A stretch of 64,000 nt of DNA from Gemmatimonas aurantiaca (GCF_037190085.1 NZ_JBBCJO010000005.1:930001-994000), one strand, 5' to 3'. Counted from the first letter of the stretch, positions 33,986 to 45,135 are shown. Notes: generated by a model not told the origin, from the sequence alone. Numbers and translations are program-made.

Positions 33986-35374
33986 TTACATGCGCCAGCG
34001 GGGGTCCGGCTTGGGAAGTGCATCCCATTCCACACGGGCGGCATCGCTGCCCGCACGGCCGAGCATCGCATAGGCAAACTGCTTGCCCAGTTCCACGCCG
34101 GGCTGATTGAACGCATCGACCCTGTACAGCGCACCGGCGTAGGCGGTGGCCAGTTCGAACGTCTGCATCAGTGCGCCCATGTGCCAGGCGTCCACCGCAT
34201 CGACGTGCAGTGTGGCATTGAAACGCCCCCGCGCCGCCAGTGCGCCGGCGGTGGCGCGCTGTTCGATATCGATGAGCTCTCCGAGCGTGTGTCCGCCGAG
34301 ATAGCCCAGCTCGGGGATGTCCCCGTGACGCGCCGGAATGCGGCCTTCGTCCTCCCGACCGCGCACGGCGATGAAGGTGACCGTCTTGTCCTGTGGCCCT
34401 TCCATGAACAACTGCACCTGGGAGTGCTGATCGGTCGCCCCCAGTGCGGGCAGCGGCGTGGGGCCCACCGACGTGCCATCGGGCAGGATCTTGCCCAGGG
34501 ACTCGGCCCAGAGCTGCACGAACCACAGCGCGAGATCCCGGAGCGGATCGGCATACGGCATGAGCACCTGGATGCGGCGGCCGTGACGCGTATCCGCCAG
34601 CCACTGCAGCACGGCGAAGGCGCCGGGGAGATTGCGCGTGAGGTCCTCACCTTCGGCCAGCAGGGTGACGTGCGCCGCACCGCCCAGCAGGGCCCGCACA
34701 TCGATGCCCATGATGGCCGCGGGGAGAATGCCCACCGGAGAGAACACCGAGAACCGTCCACCCACATTGGGCGGAATGTCGAGCGTGGTGATGCCTTCGG
34801 CGCGCGCGATGCGGCGCAGCGCCCCCACTTCGGGATCGGTCACGAACACCAGATGCGCCCGGGCCTGTTCCTCGCCGAGTGCCTGCGCCAGCACCTCACG
34901 CACGATGAGATACTGGGCCATCGTTTCCACCGTCCCCCCCGACTTCGACACCACGAGCACCCGGGTGCGCGCCAGGTCGAGACGGGCCAGCGTGGCCGCG
35001 ATGGTGGCCGGGTCGACATTGTCGAGCACGTGCAATCGCGGATGGCCATGGCGTTGCGCGGCGGTCAGCGCGTTCCATTGCGGAGCGCAGAGTGCCGTGC
35101 GCAGCGCGATGGGTCCCAGCGCCGACCCGCCAATGCCCAGCAGCAGCACGTCGTCGAAACGGCCGCGCGTATCCTGCGCCACGTCGACACTGGCCCGCAG
35201 CAGCGTCTCGTTGGTGGGGAGGCTCAGAAAGCCCAGCTGGTCCTGCTTCGCCATCACCTGCCGATGTGCCGCGCGAAAGGCCTCCGCGGCATCGGTCCAT
35301 TCCGGCGCGGTGATTCCGGCGCCACTCGGCAGAGCGCCGGCCATCATGTTCGTGAAGTCGAGCGAGAGCGTCAT
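33986..35374 (-). CDS. pgi: Glucose-6-phosphate isomerase
   Basis: 462 residues, interconverting glucose-6-phosphate and fructose-6-phosphate. The SIS fold has LLGIGGSALGP, VVSKSGGTVET and GGRFSVFSPVG. The catalytic Glu is in VQLWAESLGK, and the end has FNQPGVELGK. It is of the shorter bacterial form (about 450 residues). The start overlaps the stop of the metallo-hydrolase gene (ATGA). Confidence 0.95.
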   Translation of the reverse strand: MTLSLDFTNMMAGALPSGAGITAPEWTDAAEAFRAAHRQVMAKQDQLGFLSLPTNETLLRASVDVAQDTRGRFDDVLLLGIGGSALGPIALRTALCAPQWNALTAAQRHGHPRLHVLDNVDPATIAATLARLDLARTRVLVVSKSGGTVETMAQYLIVREVLAQALGEEQARAHLVFVTDPEVGALRRIARAEGITTLDIPPNVGGRFSVFSPVGILPAAIMGIDVRALLGGAAHVTLLAEGEDLTRNLPGAFAVLQWLADTRHGRRIQVLMPYADPLRDLALWFVQLWAESLGKILPDGTSVGPTPLPALGATDQHSQVQLFMEGPQDKTVTFIAVRGREDEGRIPARHGDIPELGYLGGHTLGELIDIEQRATAGALAARGRFNATLHVDAVDAWHMGALMQTFELATAYAGALYRVDAFNQPGVELGKQFAYAMLGRAGSDAARVEWDALPKPDPRWRM

Positions 35375-36210
35375 GATCGGGCGCGTTCGGGCAGGTCCAC
35401 CACCAGGCCGTCATGAGCCGGCGCGATGCCGGCCGGCAGCTCGGCGACGAGTGCTGCGTGAAAGTTGTCGTGCGTCAGATGCGTGAAGTACGTGCGTTCC
35501 GCGCCCACCCGCCGGGCCATGGCAATGGCCTCGTCGATGGACAGATGTGACGGATGCGCGTGACGCAGCAGGGCGTTCAGCACGAGCACCCGCACCCCTG
35601 CCAATGCCTCGAGCGCGTCCGGTGGCAACGTCTTGGCGTCGGTGACATATCCGATGTCTCCGATACGATACGCCGTGACCGAAGCGCGGCCATGGGGTAC
35701 GGAGAACGGCAGCACGCGAACCCCCTGCACCTCGAAGGGCACACCGGAGGTGACGGGCACTGGACGCCCCTGCGGGCGGGTGGTTCCCGGTGATGGACGA
35801 TGGTGTTCATCCACCACGTACGGGAAACGTGTGGCCAGCGTGGCCAGCGTGGCGGCCTCCCCGTACAGCGGCAGTGGCGTGGGGCGATGAATGGTGATCG
35901 CCCGCAGATCGTCGATGCCGTGAATGTGGTCGGCATGTTCGTGCGTGTAGAGCACGGCATCGACCGACGCGATGCCCGCCGCCACCAGTTGCAGACGGAG
36001 CTCCGGTGGCGTGTCGATGAGCAATCGCACGGGCGTCTGCGGAGTTCCGTGCGGATTCTCATGCAGGTTCCCGTGCGGGGCGTCGATTTCGATGACGGCC
36101 CCGCAGCGGGATCGTTTGTCGCGCGGATCGGGCGAATGGCATACCGCACAGCCGCACCCGATCTGTGGCACGCCGAAACTCGTGCCGGTTCCCAGGAAGA
36201 TGAGTCGCAT
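35371..36210 (-). CDS. PhnP-like metallo-beta-lactamase-fold hydrolase
   Basis: 279 residues. The N-terminus FLGTGTSFGVPQIGCGCAVC has the PhnP-type Cys cluster that binds structural zinc. The metal motif is THEHADHIHG. The family includes cyclic phosphodiesterases and lipoyl-transfer relatives. It is encoded between pyk and pgi and coupled to pgi by ATGA. A TTG at 36228 that overlaps the pyk stop is an alternative start. Confidence 0.85.
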   Translation of the reverse strand: MRLIFLGTGTSFGVPQIGCGCAVCHSPDPRDKRSRCGAVIEIDAPHGNLHENPHGTPQTPVRLLIDTPPELRLQLVAAGIASVDAVLYTHEHADHIHGIDDLRAITIHRPTPLPLYGEAATLATLATRFPYVVDEHHRPSPGTTRPQGRPVPVTSGVPFEVQGVRVLPFSVPHGRASVTAYRIGDIGYVTDAKTLPPDALEALAGVRVLVLNALLRHAHPSHLSIDEAIAMARRVGAERTYFTHLTHDNFHAALVAELPAGIAPAHDGLVVDLPERARS

Positions 36211-36224
36211 CCCGGGAGTGGTGG

Positions 36225-37723
36225 TCAAACCGTTTCGACCTTGAGCAGGTTGGTGGTTCCCGGCACGTCGAACGGCACGCCGGCAGTCACCAGCACGCGG
36301 TCACCCTTGGTGACCAGGTTGAGGTCGAGCGCTTCACGCAGCGCCATGGCCACCATGTGGTCGTAGCCACGCGCGGTGGGCACGAGTCGGGGCACCACGC
36401 CCCACACCAGGGCGAGCTGACGGCAGACGCGCGGCTCGTCGGTGAGCGTGAGAATGGGCACGCTGGGCCGGTGCGAGGCGACGATGCGCGCCGTGAACCC
36501 GCTCTTGGTGAACACGATCACCAGTGGAGCGTCGAGCATGCGCACGGCGGCCACCGTGGCGGCCGCGATCGCTTCCTCGGTGTTCACGCCGGCCATCACG
36601 CGGCGTTCGTACTTGCGCGGATGAATGGCCGCCGGATGGATCTCGATTTCCTTGATGATGCGGCGCATCGCCTCGACGGCGAGACGCGGATAATGTCCCG
36701 CGGCCGTCTCCGCCGACAGCATCACGGCGTCGGTCCCGTCGAGGATGGCGTTGGCCACGTCGCTGGCCTCGGCGCGCGTGGGGCGTGGATTGTCGATCAT
36801 CGACTCCAGCATCTGCGTGGCGGTGATGACCGGACGTCCCATGCGATTGGCCGTCGCGATGATGTGCTTCTGCGCGATGGGGACTTCCTCGAAGGGCAGC
36901 TCCACGCCGAGATCACCGCGGGCGACCATGACGGCGTCCGTCGCACGCATGATCTCCTCGATGTTCTCGAGCGCCACGTCCTTCTCGATCTTCGCCACGA
37001 TGAGCATGGTGCGCGGGATCAGCGCCCGCAGCTCCTCGATATCCTGCGCCCGACGCACGAAACTCAGCGCGATCATGTCGAGCTCGTGCGCCACGGCAAA
37101 GGCCAGATCGGCCTTGTCCTTCTCGGTGAGCGAGGGCGCCGACACGGCGATGCCGGGCAGGTTCATGCCCTTGTTGCTCGTGAGTGTGCCGCCGTGCACG
37201 ACGGTGGCCCAGACCCGCGGATTCTCCACGCGCGTCACGACCAGTTCGAACAGACCGTCGTTGATGAGCACACGGTTGCCCGGATTCACGTCGTGGCAGA
37301 GGTCCGCATACGTGATGGGGATCTCGTCGCCGCTGGCGAGCGCTTCGGGCACGAGGACCACTTCGCCCCCCACCTCGAGTTCACGCGGCGCCGGCAGCAC
37401 GCCGATGCGGATGCGCGGGCCCTGCAGGTCCGCGAGAATCGCCACCGGACGTCCCGCCGCGGCCGACACTTCGCGCACCGCCTTGATGGTGCGCTCGTGG
37501 ATCTCGTGCGTGCCGTGCGAAAAGTTGATGCGGGCCACGTCGAGCCCCGCATCGACGAGCGCACGGATGCCCTCGGGGGAATTGCTCGACGGGCCGAGCG
37601 TTCCGACGATCTTGGTGCGCGGCACGTACGGTCGCTGAATCGTGTTCGTCACTTCGGGCACGGGTGCATCCACGGCGGCGCGCTCCGGACCGGTGCGCGG
37701 AATGGTCATGGGCTCGATGGGCA

Positions 37724-37724
<1 letters not shown>
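36225..37724 (-). CDS. pyk: Pyruvate kinase
   Basis: 499 residues, converting phosphoenolpyruvate and ADP to pyruvate and ATP. Active-site segments: TKIVGTLGPSS, ARINFSHG, ILADLQGPRIR, MIALSFVRRAQD, the catalytic Lys in IVAKIEKD, MVARGDLGVELPFE and PVITATQMLESM. A C-terminal domain ends at residue 499. The ATG at 37724 overlaps the transaldolase stop (TGATG). In-frame sequence upstream to 38468 is antisense-like shadow over transaldolase. Confidence 0.96.
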
Positions 37725-38848
<1,124 letters not shown>

Positions 38849-39013
38849 GACAGGGAAAAAGGCGACGGTCGGTTACGGCACAACCATGCATCCTAATGGG
38901 CTGCACGATCCCCGGTCGAGAGCGTGACGACCCGTTACTGAAACAGGACCGGAATCTTTCAATCTACAACAACCCGCCCGCTCATCCGACCGGACGAATC
39001 CCCGGAACCCGAC

Positions 39014-39019
39014 TACACT
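39014..39019 (+). promoter_or_regulatory. Putative -10 box close to the S41 peptidase start
   Basis: TACACT eight bases before the ATG at 39028, in the same arrangement as the boxes before dnaX and the 28088 gene. No strong -35 is visible. Confidence 0.35.
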
Positions 39020-39027
39020 TGAAGACC

Positions 39028-40548
39028 ATGGAGCTTCGGGACACCTTCGCGTTTCACGTGCGGCCGCAGAGTCAGCCGATGTCCCCGTGGGCGAAAGTGC
39101 GGGCAGTTACGTGGGCGATCGTCGGCGCGACGGTCATGAGCGCCTGCGCCTCGTCCGGAAGGCCGGCCGCGAGCACCGGGGACACCCGGCCGGCAAGCTC
39201 ATTGGCGGCTGAGGCGACGCCGGCCGCGTGCGGGACGGTAACCCCGACCGTCACCCGCCGTGACGAGGCGGCGGAGACGCCGGTGGCCACGTTCGACACG
39301 GCATGGAGCATCATCCGGCGCACCCACTGGGACACCACCTACAACGGCGTGAACTGGCTGGCCCTGCGCGATGAACTCCGTCCCCGGGCCGCCGCGGCCC
39401 GCACGCGGGGAGAGCTGCGTGCGGTGCTCTCGGACATGGTCGGCCGTCTTCGCCAATCCCACTTCGCGGTGATTCCGCAGGAACTCGCCGACGGAGTGTC
39501 CGGTGGAAACGACAGCGGCGAGCCCACGCGCGGAGGAGGAGGATGGCTGGGTGTCACCTACCGCTATCTGGACGGCGCGATGGTGCTGACGGCCGTGGAC
39601 AGCGGCGGGCCCGCCGGGCGGGCCGGCGCACGCGCGGGCTGGACACTGGAGGCGATCGGGGGTTGCCCGCTGTCGGGACGCCTGGCCGGGCTCCGGCTGA
39701 CGGGAAATTCCGACCCGCGATCCGACCAGCGGCAGGTGGCCCTGAGCGCCTGGCAGACCACCACCCGGCTGCTGGACGCCGCTCCAGGCGATACCCTGTC
39801 CGTGACGTTCCGGGCGCCGGACGGACGGCGCCTTTCGCCCACACTCACCCTGGGCGAACCGCCGGGCGTGATCACGAAGTTCGGCAATCTGCCCCCCATG
39901 GTCGCGCATCTCACGTGGCATCGGGTCCGGCAGGACGGCCGCACCATCGGGGTCATCCGGTTCAACACCTGGATGCCGGTGCTGAGTTCCCTGTTCGACG
40001 CGGCCATCGATTCGCTCCGGACGGCGGACGCCATCGTGCTCGACGTGCGTGGCAACCTGGGCGGCGTGGGCGGGATGTCCATGGGCGTGGCCGGTCACTT
40101 CGTGGACACGGTGCTCGCACTGGGCACCATGCATCAGCGAGGGGTGACGCTGCGCATGGTGACCAATCCGCGGCGCGTGGACACCCGGGCGCAGCCGGTG
40201 CGACCCTTTGCCGGTCCCCTGGCAATCGTGGTGGACGAACTGTCCGCCAGCACCACGGAGATCTTCGCGGGCGGGCTGCAGGCGCTGGGCCGGGCCACGG
40301 TCTTCGGGTCGCAGACCGCGGGACAGGCCCTGCCCTCGGTCCCGGAGCGACTGCCCAATGGGGATATCCTGTATCACGCCATCGCCGACTTCATCGGTGC
40401 CAGCGGTCGCCCGGTGGAGGGCGATGGGGTTCGCCCCGATCATGTGACGCCACCCACAGTTCGGGCGTTGGTTGAAGGGCAGGATCCGGCGCTGCAGGCC
40501 GCGCTGATCTGGGCGGCCCGTCAGACCGGGCGCCCGCCCGTTCCCTGA
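39028..40548 (+). CDS. S41-family peptidase lipoprotein, active site altered
   Basis: 506 residues. A signal ending TVMSAC marks a lipoprotein anchored by Cys40. A region of about 90 residues precedes a PDZ-like domain (WLGVTYRYLDG, GRAGARAGWTLEAIGG) and the S41 core. The nucleophile Ser lies in LSASTTEIFAG. The residue aligned with the catalytic Lys of CtpA-type enzymes is Gln (QTAGQALP), so activity needs another base or is lost. An alternative start at 39079 gives a shorter signal peptide, but 39028 is preferred because of the nearby -10 box. Confidence 0.85.
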   Translation: MELRDTFAFHVRPQSQPMSPWAKVRAVTWAIVGATVMSACASSGRPAASTGDTRPASSLAAEATPAACGTVTPTVTRRDEAAETPVATFDTAWSIIRRTHWDTTYNGVNWLALRDELRPRAAAARTRGELRAVLSDMVGRLRQSHFAVIPQELADGVSGGNDSGEPTRGGGGWLGVTYRYLDGAMVLTAVDSGGPAGRAGARAGWTLEAIGGCPLSGRLAGLRLTGNSDPRSDQRQVALSAWQTTTRLLDAAPGDTLSVTFRAPDGRRLSPTLTLGEPPGVITKFGNLPPMVAHLTWHRVRQDGRTIGVIRFNTWMPVLSSLFDAAIDSLRTADAIVLDVRGNLGGVGGMSMGVAGHFVDTVLALGTMHQRGVTLRMVTNPRRVDTRAQPVRPFAGPLAIVVDELSASTTEIFAGGLQALGRATVFGSQTAGQALPSVPERLPNGDILYHAIADFIGASGRPVEGDGVRPDHVTPPTVRALVEGQDPALQAALIWAARQTGRPPVP

Positions 40549-40643
40549 ACCGCCCTGAACCGCATGAACGTCGGCGTGAAGCGCATGTCGGTTCCTGTGC
40601 CTCGTCACCGGTTGTCACGTCATCTCTGCTGGAGCATCCCCTG

Positions 40644-41441
40644 ATGCGGATTCCCATGCGCCGTTTCCGTGGCGCGTCCTCGCTGCCGAACGTGGCGCGT
40701 ACCCTGGCCGCGGCGTTCGTCGTGACCGTCGCGTGGCCTGCCCTGCTGCCGGCCCAACCGCTTCCGTCGGCGGCCGATCTCATCGCCCGGCACATCACGG
40801 CCATCGGCGGCGGCGAGGCGTTCAAATCGCTCACCTCCATCCGTCAGGTCGGCGTGATGGAGATGCCGTCGATGGGCTTGTCCGCGCAGGCCGAGAACAT
40901 CTCGGCCGCGCCGAACAAGATGGCCATGAAAGCCAGCATCGCCGGGGTCGGCGAGATCGTGTCCGGCACGAATGGCGAAGTGGCCTGGCAACTGAACCCG
41001 CTGCAGGGGCCGCGTCTGCTGGAAGCGCAGGAGCTGACCGATGCCCGGGAAGCCGCGGATTTTTACGGCAATCTGCTGTTCGCGGCCGATCGATTCTCCA
41101 AGATGGAGACCGTGGGCGTCACCGACTTTGCCGGCGAGAAGGCGTATCGGGTGAAGCTCACGCGCAAGGCGACGGGCAAGGAAAGCACGCAGTACTTCTC
41201 GACCACCAGCGGCTTGCTCATCGGCTCCGAAGCCACGCAGGAATCGGCCATGGGTTCGACGACCATGACGATGGTGCTCACGGATTACAAGGATTTTGGC
41301 GGGCGCAAGTTCCCCACCCGGAGCGAGGCCATGGTGGGGCCCAACAAGATCGTGCTGACCATCCGCGACGTGTCAGTGAACGATGTGCCGGACGCGGCCT
41401 TCGCCGTGCCCGATGCCGTGAAGTCGCTCATCAGGAAGTAA
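40644..41441 (+). CDS. Secreted LolA-like protein
   Basis: 265 residues. The signal peptide (TLAAAFVVTVAWPALLPAQ) is followed by DLIARHITAIGGGEAFKSLTSI, the start typical of LolA/LppX-like lipoprotein-binding folds and of outer-membrane lipoprotein-sorting proteins in several phyla. The later half alternates strands (DYKDFGGRKFPTRSEAM). It is probably periplasmic and binds a lipid or polymer. It lies 95 bases after the S41 gene on the same strand. Confidence 0.75.
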   Translation: MRIPMRRFRGASSLPNVARTLAAAFVVTVAWPALLPAQPLPSAADLIARHITAIGGGEAFKSLTSIRQVGVMEMPSMGLSAQAENISAAPNKMAMKASIAGVGEIVSGTNGEVAWQLNPLQGPRLLEAQELTDAREAADFYGNLLFAADRFSKMETVGVTDFAGEKAYRVKLTRKATGKESTQYFSTTSGLLIGSEATQESAMGSTTMTMVLTDYKDFGGRKFPTRSEAMVGPNKIVLTIRDVSVNDVPDAAFAVPDAVKSLIRK

Positions 41442-41558
41442 CAGACCGTCGAATAGAGACCGGCTGGAGACGGGCGCGGCGACCACGATGCGTCGCGCCC
41501 GCGACGGTGTTACATCGCGGGACTTCAGCAGGACACCGGCGCGACTTCCCGGGAGGAT

Positions 41559-42143
41559 TTGTTGACTTCCGTGGTCACGATCCGAGATTGTGCGGATGTG
41601 CCCCGCACGCCGCCCGCGCTCTGTGATTTCGCGCACATTCATCGACTCGCCTCCCCGCGATCGTTCCGCGTGCGATCGTTCCGCACGCGGCGCGGCTATA
41701 CGCTCGTGGAGTTGCTGGTCGTGATGACGATCATCGGCATCGGCGCCACCTTGGCCACGGTGGCCTGGTGGCCGCGCGGCCGCGGCGAGGATCGTGACGA
41801 CGCCCGCGCCGCGGTGCGTTCGGCCGGGGACGTGGTGAGTCTGGGGCGAAGACTGGCGGCCGCCCGTGGCGAGCGACTGCTCGTGCACATGAACGACGCG
41901 GGACGTTGGACGGTGCGCAGTCGACGCGCCTCCACCACACAGGACGCCGCGGCGGTCGTGCTGGCGGACGGACAGATCGTGGGTACACCGGATACGGAAC
42001 ACGCGACGGCGTGGCCGCGCGCCTTCACACTGGAGATCGACCCACTGGGCACCTGCCTTCCCGTCGACGCGACGGCACGTGATGCCCCCTTCGATCCCAC
42101 GCGATGCCGGTGGCTGGATGACACAGCCGGAATGCGCCCATGA
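41559..42143 (+). CDS. gspH: Type II secretion pseudopilin GspH-like
   Basis: 194 residues from a TTG preceded by GGGAGG. The prepilin motif RRG-YTLVELLVVMTIIG has Glu at position +5. A Tyr replaces the usual Phe at +1, and the leader of about 46 residues is longer than normal. An internal GTG at 41670 would leave a nine-residue leader, but without a ribosome site. It opens the secretion operon. A 13-base direct repeat (41657-41669 and 41672-41684) lies in the leader. Confidence 0.8.
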   Translation: MLTSVVTIRDCADVPRTPPALCDFAHIHRLASPRSFRVRSFRTRRGYTLVELLVVMTIIGIGATLATVAWWPRGRGEDRDDARAAVRSAGDVVSLGRRLAAARGERLLVHMNDAGRWTVRSRRASTTQDAAAVVLADGQIVGTPDTEHATAWPRAFTLEIDPLGTCLPVDATARDAPFDPTRCRWLDDTAGMRP

Positions 42144-42478
42144 CGCTGCTCGAAGCGTTGCTCGCGACGGTGATTCTGGCCGTGGTCGCCGTGGCCTGCC
42201 TCGAAGGCACTCATGGTGCCGCCGACCTCCAGCATCGTGCCGCAGCCGTGAACGCCGCGTTGTCCCGTGCGGAGTCGGCATTGGAACAGGCACGGGAGCC
42301 CTTCGCGCCACCCGTGAGCGGGGTTCATGCAGAAGGCGGCGCCCAGGTGCATCGCATGGGGTACACGCGGTTCCCCGATGCCCGCGTGGAACGGGTGAGC
42401 GTGGAAGTGCGGGATGCCGACGGACGCCTGGTGCGTCTCACCCGTCTGGTGGAGCAACGCCCGGGGACGGTGCGATGA
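42140..42478 (+). CDS. gspI: Type II secretion pseudopilin GspI-like, no leader peptide
   Basis: 112 residues. It begins directly with MTLLEALLATVILAV, which is where the mature part of PulI-type pseudopilins begins (G-MTLIEV). No Gly-containing leader precedes it, and an in-frame TGA at 42119 leaves no upstream start. The ATG overlaps the previous stop (ATGA). Glu5 is kept. Confidence 0.75.
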   Translation: MTLLEALLATVILAVVAVACLEGTHGAADLQHRAAAVNAALSRAESALEQAREPFAPPVSGVHAEGGAQVHRMGYTRFPDARVERVSVEVRDADGRLVRLTRLVEQRPGTVR

Positions 42479-43137
42479 ATCGCCGGTCGGGTTTCACCTT
42501 GCTGGAGGTGGCGATTGCGCTCTCACTCACGGCCATGGCCGCGGGGGTCGCCGCCGGTGCACTCTGGGCGGCGCGGCGCACCAGTGAAGTGCAATCCCGT
42601 TTCGCCACGGAGGAGGCCACCGGGATGCGCTGGCGCGCCCTGTTGACGGATATGCTGCGTCATGCGCCGTCGGCCGAACGCGTGAACGAACCGCTGCTCA
42701 CTCTGCGCGAGACGGAATACGGACCCGAACTCCGCTTTCTTTCGCAGGGGGTGGTGGAGCCCTTCGGCACAGGGGCCATCTGGGCCGTCGTGGTGCGTGA
42801 GGACAGGCTCGGCGTGTTGCTGGAAGCAGAACCATTGGGGATCCCGTCAGCGACGATGCCCGACGGGACACACACACCCGCGCTGCTGGCCCGTGTCCCC
42901 GCTTCCGGTGCGCTGCAGATCGAACTGCTGGAAGCGGCGGTGGGTGGCGCCGGTGTCCGCAACGGTGTGGACAACAACGCACGCTGGCGCACCGACTGGC
43001 CCCTGGCGCAGATGCGGCCATCGGCCATCACCATCCGGTGGCAGGATCGTCGGACGGGTGATCCTGTCGTCGATCGTGCGGCCTCGCCTTTTGTGCTGCA
43101 TCTGGATGCGTTCGTGGGCGCAGGTGTGGATCGGTGA
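42475..43137 (+). CDS. gspJ: Type II secretion pseudopilin GspJ-like
   Basis: 220 residues. The prepilin signature RRSG-FTLLEVAIALSLTA is classic, with Gly-1, Phe+1 and Glu+5. The rest is a globular pseudopilin head of mixed sequence. The ATG overlaps the GspI stop (ATGA). In T2SS, GspJ forms the tip complex with GspI, GspK and GspH. Confidence 0.82.
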   Translation: MNRRSGFTLLEVAIALSLTAMAAGVAAGALWAARRTSEVQSRFATEEATGMRWRALLTDMLRHAPSAERVNEPLLTLRETEYGPELRFLSQGVVEPFGTGAIWAVVVREDRLGVLLEAEPLGIPSATMPDGTHTPALLARVPASGALQIELLEAAVGGAGVRNGVDNNARWRTDWPLAQMRPSAITIRWQDRRTGDPVVDRAASPFVLHLDAFVGAGVDR

Positions 43138-43144
43138 CAAATCC

Positions 43145-43936
43145 ATGACGAGGTCCATCCCCCGCACACGACGCGGCACGGCGCTGCTGGCCACGCTGTT
43201 TGCCGTCACTCTGTTGGCCACCGTGACGGCCATGGCCAGTCGTGGAGCACGCAGCACGGCATCGTTGACGGCCAACCGTCGCGCGCAGACGGTGGCACGC
43301 CTGATGGCGGAGAGCGGCGTCATCGCCGCACGGGCGCACATCGAATCGCTCCTGCGGCATGCCGGTGATCCCGACGCTTTGCAGGAAAACGTCGACAGCG
43401 ATTTCGATCGTCTGCTCACCGCGGTATCGACCTCCAACGCGCCCGTGATCGCCGATTCGCTCGACGATGGTGCATTTGCCGCCACGGTCGTGAACGCCAG
43501 CGCGCGTCTCGATATCAACACCGCCGGCCGCGAGGGATTGGAAACACTCTTCCGTACGGTCCTGGACGCCGGCACGGCGCAGCGCATCGCATCGCGTCTC
43601 GACGCCCGGGTGCGCGGAAACGATCGTGGTGAGGCCGTACGGCACCCCTTCGAATCGCTCGACGAAGTGGAGGCCTTCCTCGGCAACGATGCGCGCTGGC
43701 TTGCGCCGGTGGCCGAACAGCTCACGGTGGATGGTGACGGCACGATCGACCGGCGACATGCGCCCAGGTCGGTGCTCGCCGCGGCCGCCGGCTCCCTCAG
43801 CGATCGACCCACACGGCTCGTGATCGTTGCGCGAGGCTGGCAGCGCGATGCGTTGCTGTCGCGCGAGATCCAGGCGGTCTTTGCCGTGCAGGGCACCGAA
43901 CTGCGCCTCGTCCGCTGGCGGGAGATGAGCCGATGA
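43145..43936 (+). CDS. gspK: Type II secretion minor pseudopilin GspK-like
   Basis: 263 residues. The N-terminal TM helix follows the basic RTRRG (ALLATLFAVTLLATVTA). The helix-hairpin-helix segment RLDINTAGREGLETLFRTVL is the GspK hallmark. GspK caps the pseudopilus. It lacks Glu+5, as GspK often does. The start is eight bases after the gspJ stop. Confidence 0.85.
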   Translation: MTRSIPRTRRGTALLATLFAVTLLATVTAMASRGARSTASLTANRRAQTVARLMAESGVIAARAHIESLLRHAGDPDALQENVDSDFDRLLTAVSTSNAPVIADSLDDGAFAATVVNASARLDINTAGREGLETLFRTVLDAGTAQRIASRLDARVRGNDRGEAVRHPFESLDEVEAFLGNDARWLAPVAEQLTVDGDGTIDRRHAPRSVLAAAAGSLSDRPTRLVIVARGWQRDALLSREIQAVFAVQGTELRLVRWREMSR

Positions 43937-45135
43937 GCCGCCGCGCGGTCCTCGTCCTCGAATCGCATCGGGTGCAGGTGGTGCACGATGCCGGTGCACG
44001 ATCCACACATGAAGTGTCTTGGAACCCCGACGCCCCCGCCGATATCGTCGAGGCGGTGCGTGATATCCTGACCCAATCGGGAGGTGTGCCGCGGGAACTG
44101 ACGCTGATCGTGGGTCTCGGGTTCCTTGAACCGGTGCGTCACGACCTGCCATCGGTGCCGGCGTCCGTGCGGCATCGGATGCTGCGGGCCGATCGCGATC
44201 GGTTTTTCGTGTGTGAGGGTGATGTCGCCACCGCGCTGGACGGTGACTGGGCCTGTGCCACGGACGCCGCGCGCCTGCGTCGCTGGTGGGACGCATTCGA
44301 ACGGATCGCGCCCATTCATGCGGTGCTGGCATTGCCCAGCGCCGTGCGAATGGCGGGACTTGTCGGCACCTGGCGGACGGAGGCAGGTCGCGACGAAGGC
44401 GGGTTGGTCGTCGTGGATGGCAACGGGCTGGCGGAGATTCGCCGGAGCCGTTTGGCGTCGACTCACCCGGCATCGACCGGAGGTCATCGTGCAGCCCGCG
44501 CTGCGGATGCGCTCCCTGCTCCACTCGATGTGCAGGCCCTGGCGCGCATCATTGCCGGCCGTTCGAACATCCCCGCGGCCGATCAGCTGCTCGACACCAC
44601 GCTCGGCTTGCGACTCGAACGTCGTGAACGTCGTCGCCTCTGGCGTTCGGCGCTGCTCGCCGCCGTCGCGCTGCTGGCACTGGGCTGGGCCGCGAATCAG
44701 CGGCAGACACGCACACTGATCGCGCTGGAGGCCGAGCAGGCACGATTGGAAACCGCCGGAGCACCGCCGCGCGCCGCGCAGCAGCGTCTGTTCAGAGCGC
44801 TCGACGAACGACGTATCCTCGACGCCTCCGCGCGGGCTGCCCACGCCGCCGATGCCCCCATGGCCGTGCTGGCCAGGCTTGGCACGCTCATTCCCGCGGA
44901 CGCGTTTGTTCAGCGACTCGAGTGGGATGGCACGCGCTGGCGCATCGACGGCAGTGCCATCAATGCCTCCCGTCTCGTGCCATTGCTCGACGCGGACTCC
45001 GTGATCGACGATGTGCAATCGTTGGCACCGAGCACACGGTTTCTCGATGCGGGGCGGGCGAGGAGTTCGTTCGCCATCGGATTTCGTGTGGCGGGAGATG
45101 CGACGAGTAACGTGAGCGGAAGCGCCGCGCCATGA
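43933..45135 (+). CDS. gspL: Type II secretion GspL-like protein
   Basis: 400 residues. The N-terminal actin-like cytoplasmic domain (PilM/GspL fold) spans about residues 1-215. One membrane helix follows (ALLAAVALLALGWAANQ), then a periplasmic ferredoxin-like domain similar to PilN/GspL. It recruits the GspE ATPase to the inner-membrane platform. The ATG overlaps gspK (ATGA). Sequence identity to known GspL is not obvious, so the call rests on architecture and position. Confidence 0.75.
   Translation: MSRRAVLVLESHRVQVVHDAGARSTHEVSWNPDAPADIVEAVRDILTQSGGVPRELTLIVGLGFLEPVRHDLPSVPASVRHRMLRADRDRFFVCEGDVATALDGDWACATDAARLRRWWDAFERIAPIHAVLALPSAVRMAGLVGTWRTEAGRDEGGLVVVDGNGLAEIRRSRLASTHPASTGGHRAARAADALPAPLDVQALARIIAGRSNIPAADQLLDTTLGLRLERRERRRLWRSALLAAVALLALGWAANQRQTRTLIALEAEQARLETAGAPPRAAQQRLFRALDERRILDASARAAHAADAPMAVLARLGTLIPADAFVQRLEWDGTRWRIDGSAINASRLVPLLDADSVIDDVQSLAPSTRFLDAGRARSSFAIGFRVAGDATSNVSGSAAP

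Noticed and set aside
42847..45018. Long open frame on the minus strand across the pseudopilin genes
   Set aside because: It is antisense to well-supported gspJ, gspK and gspL genes. Its composition is the Arg/Gly/Ala-rich shadow typical of high-GC DNA.
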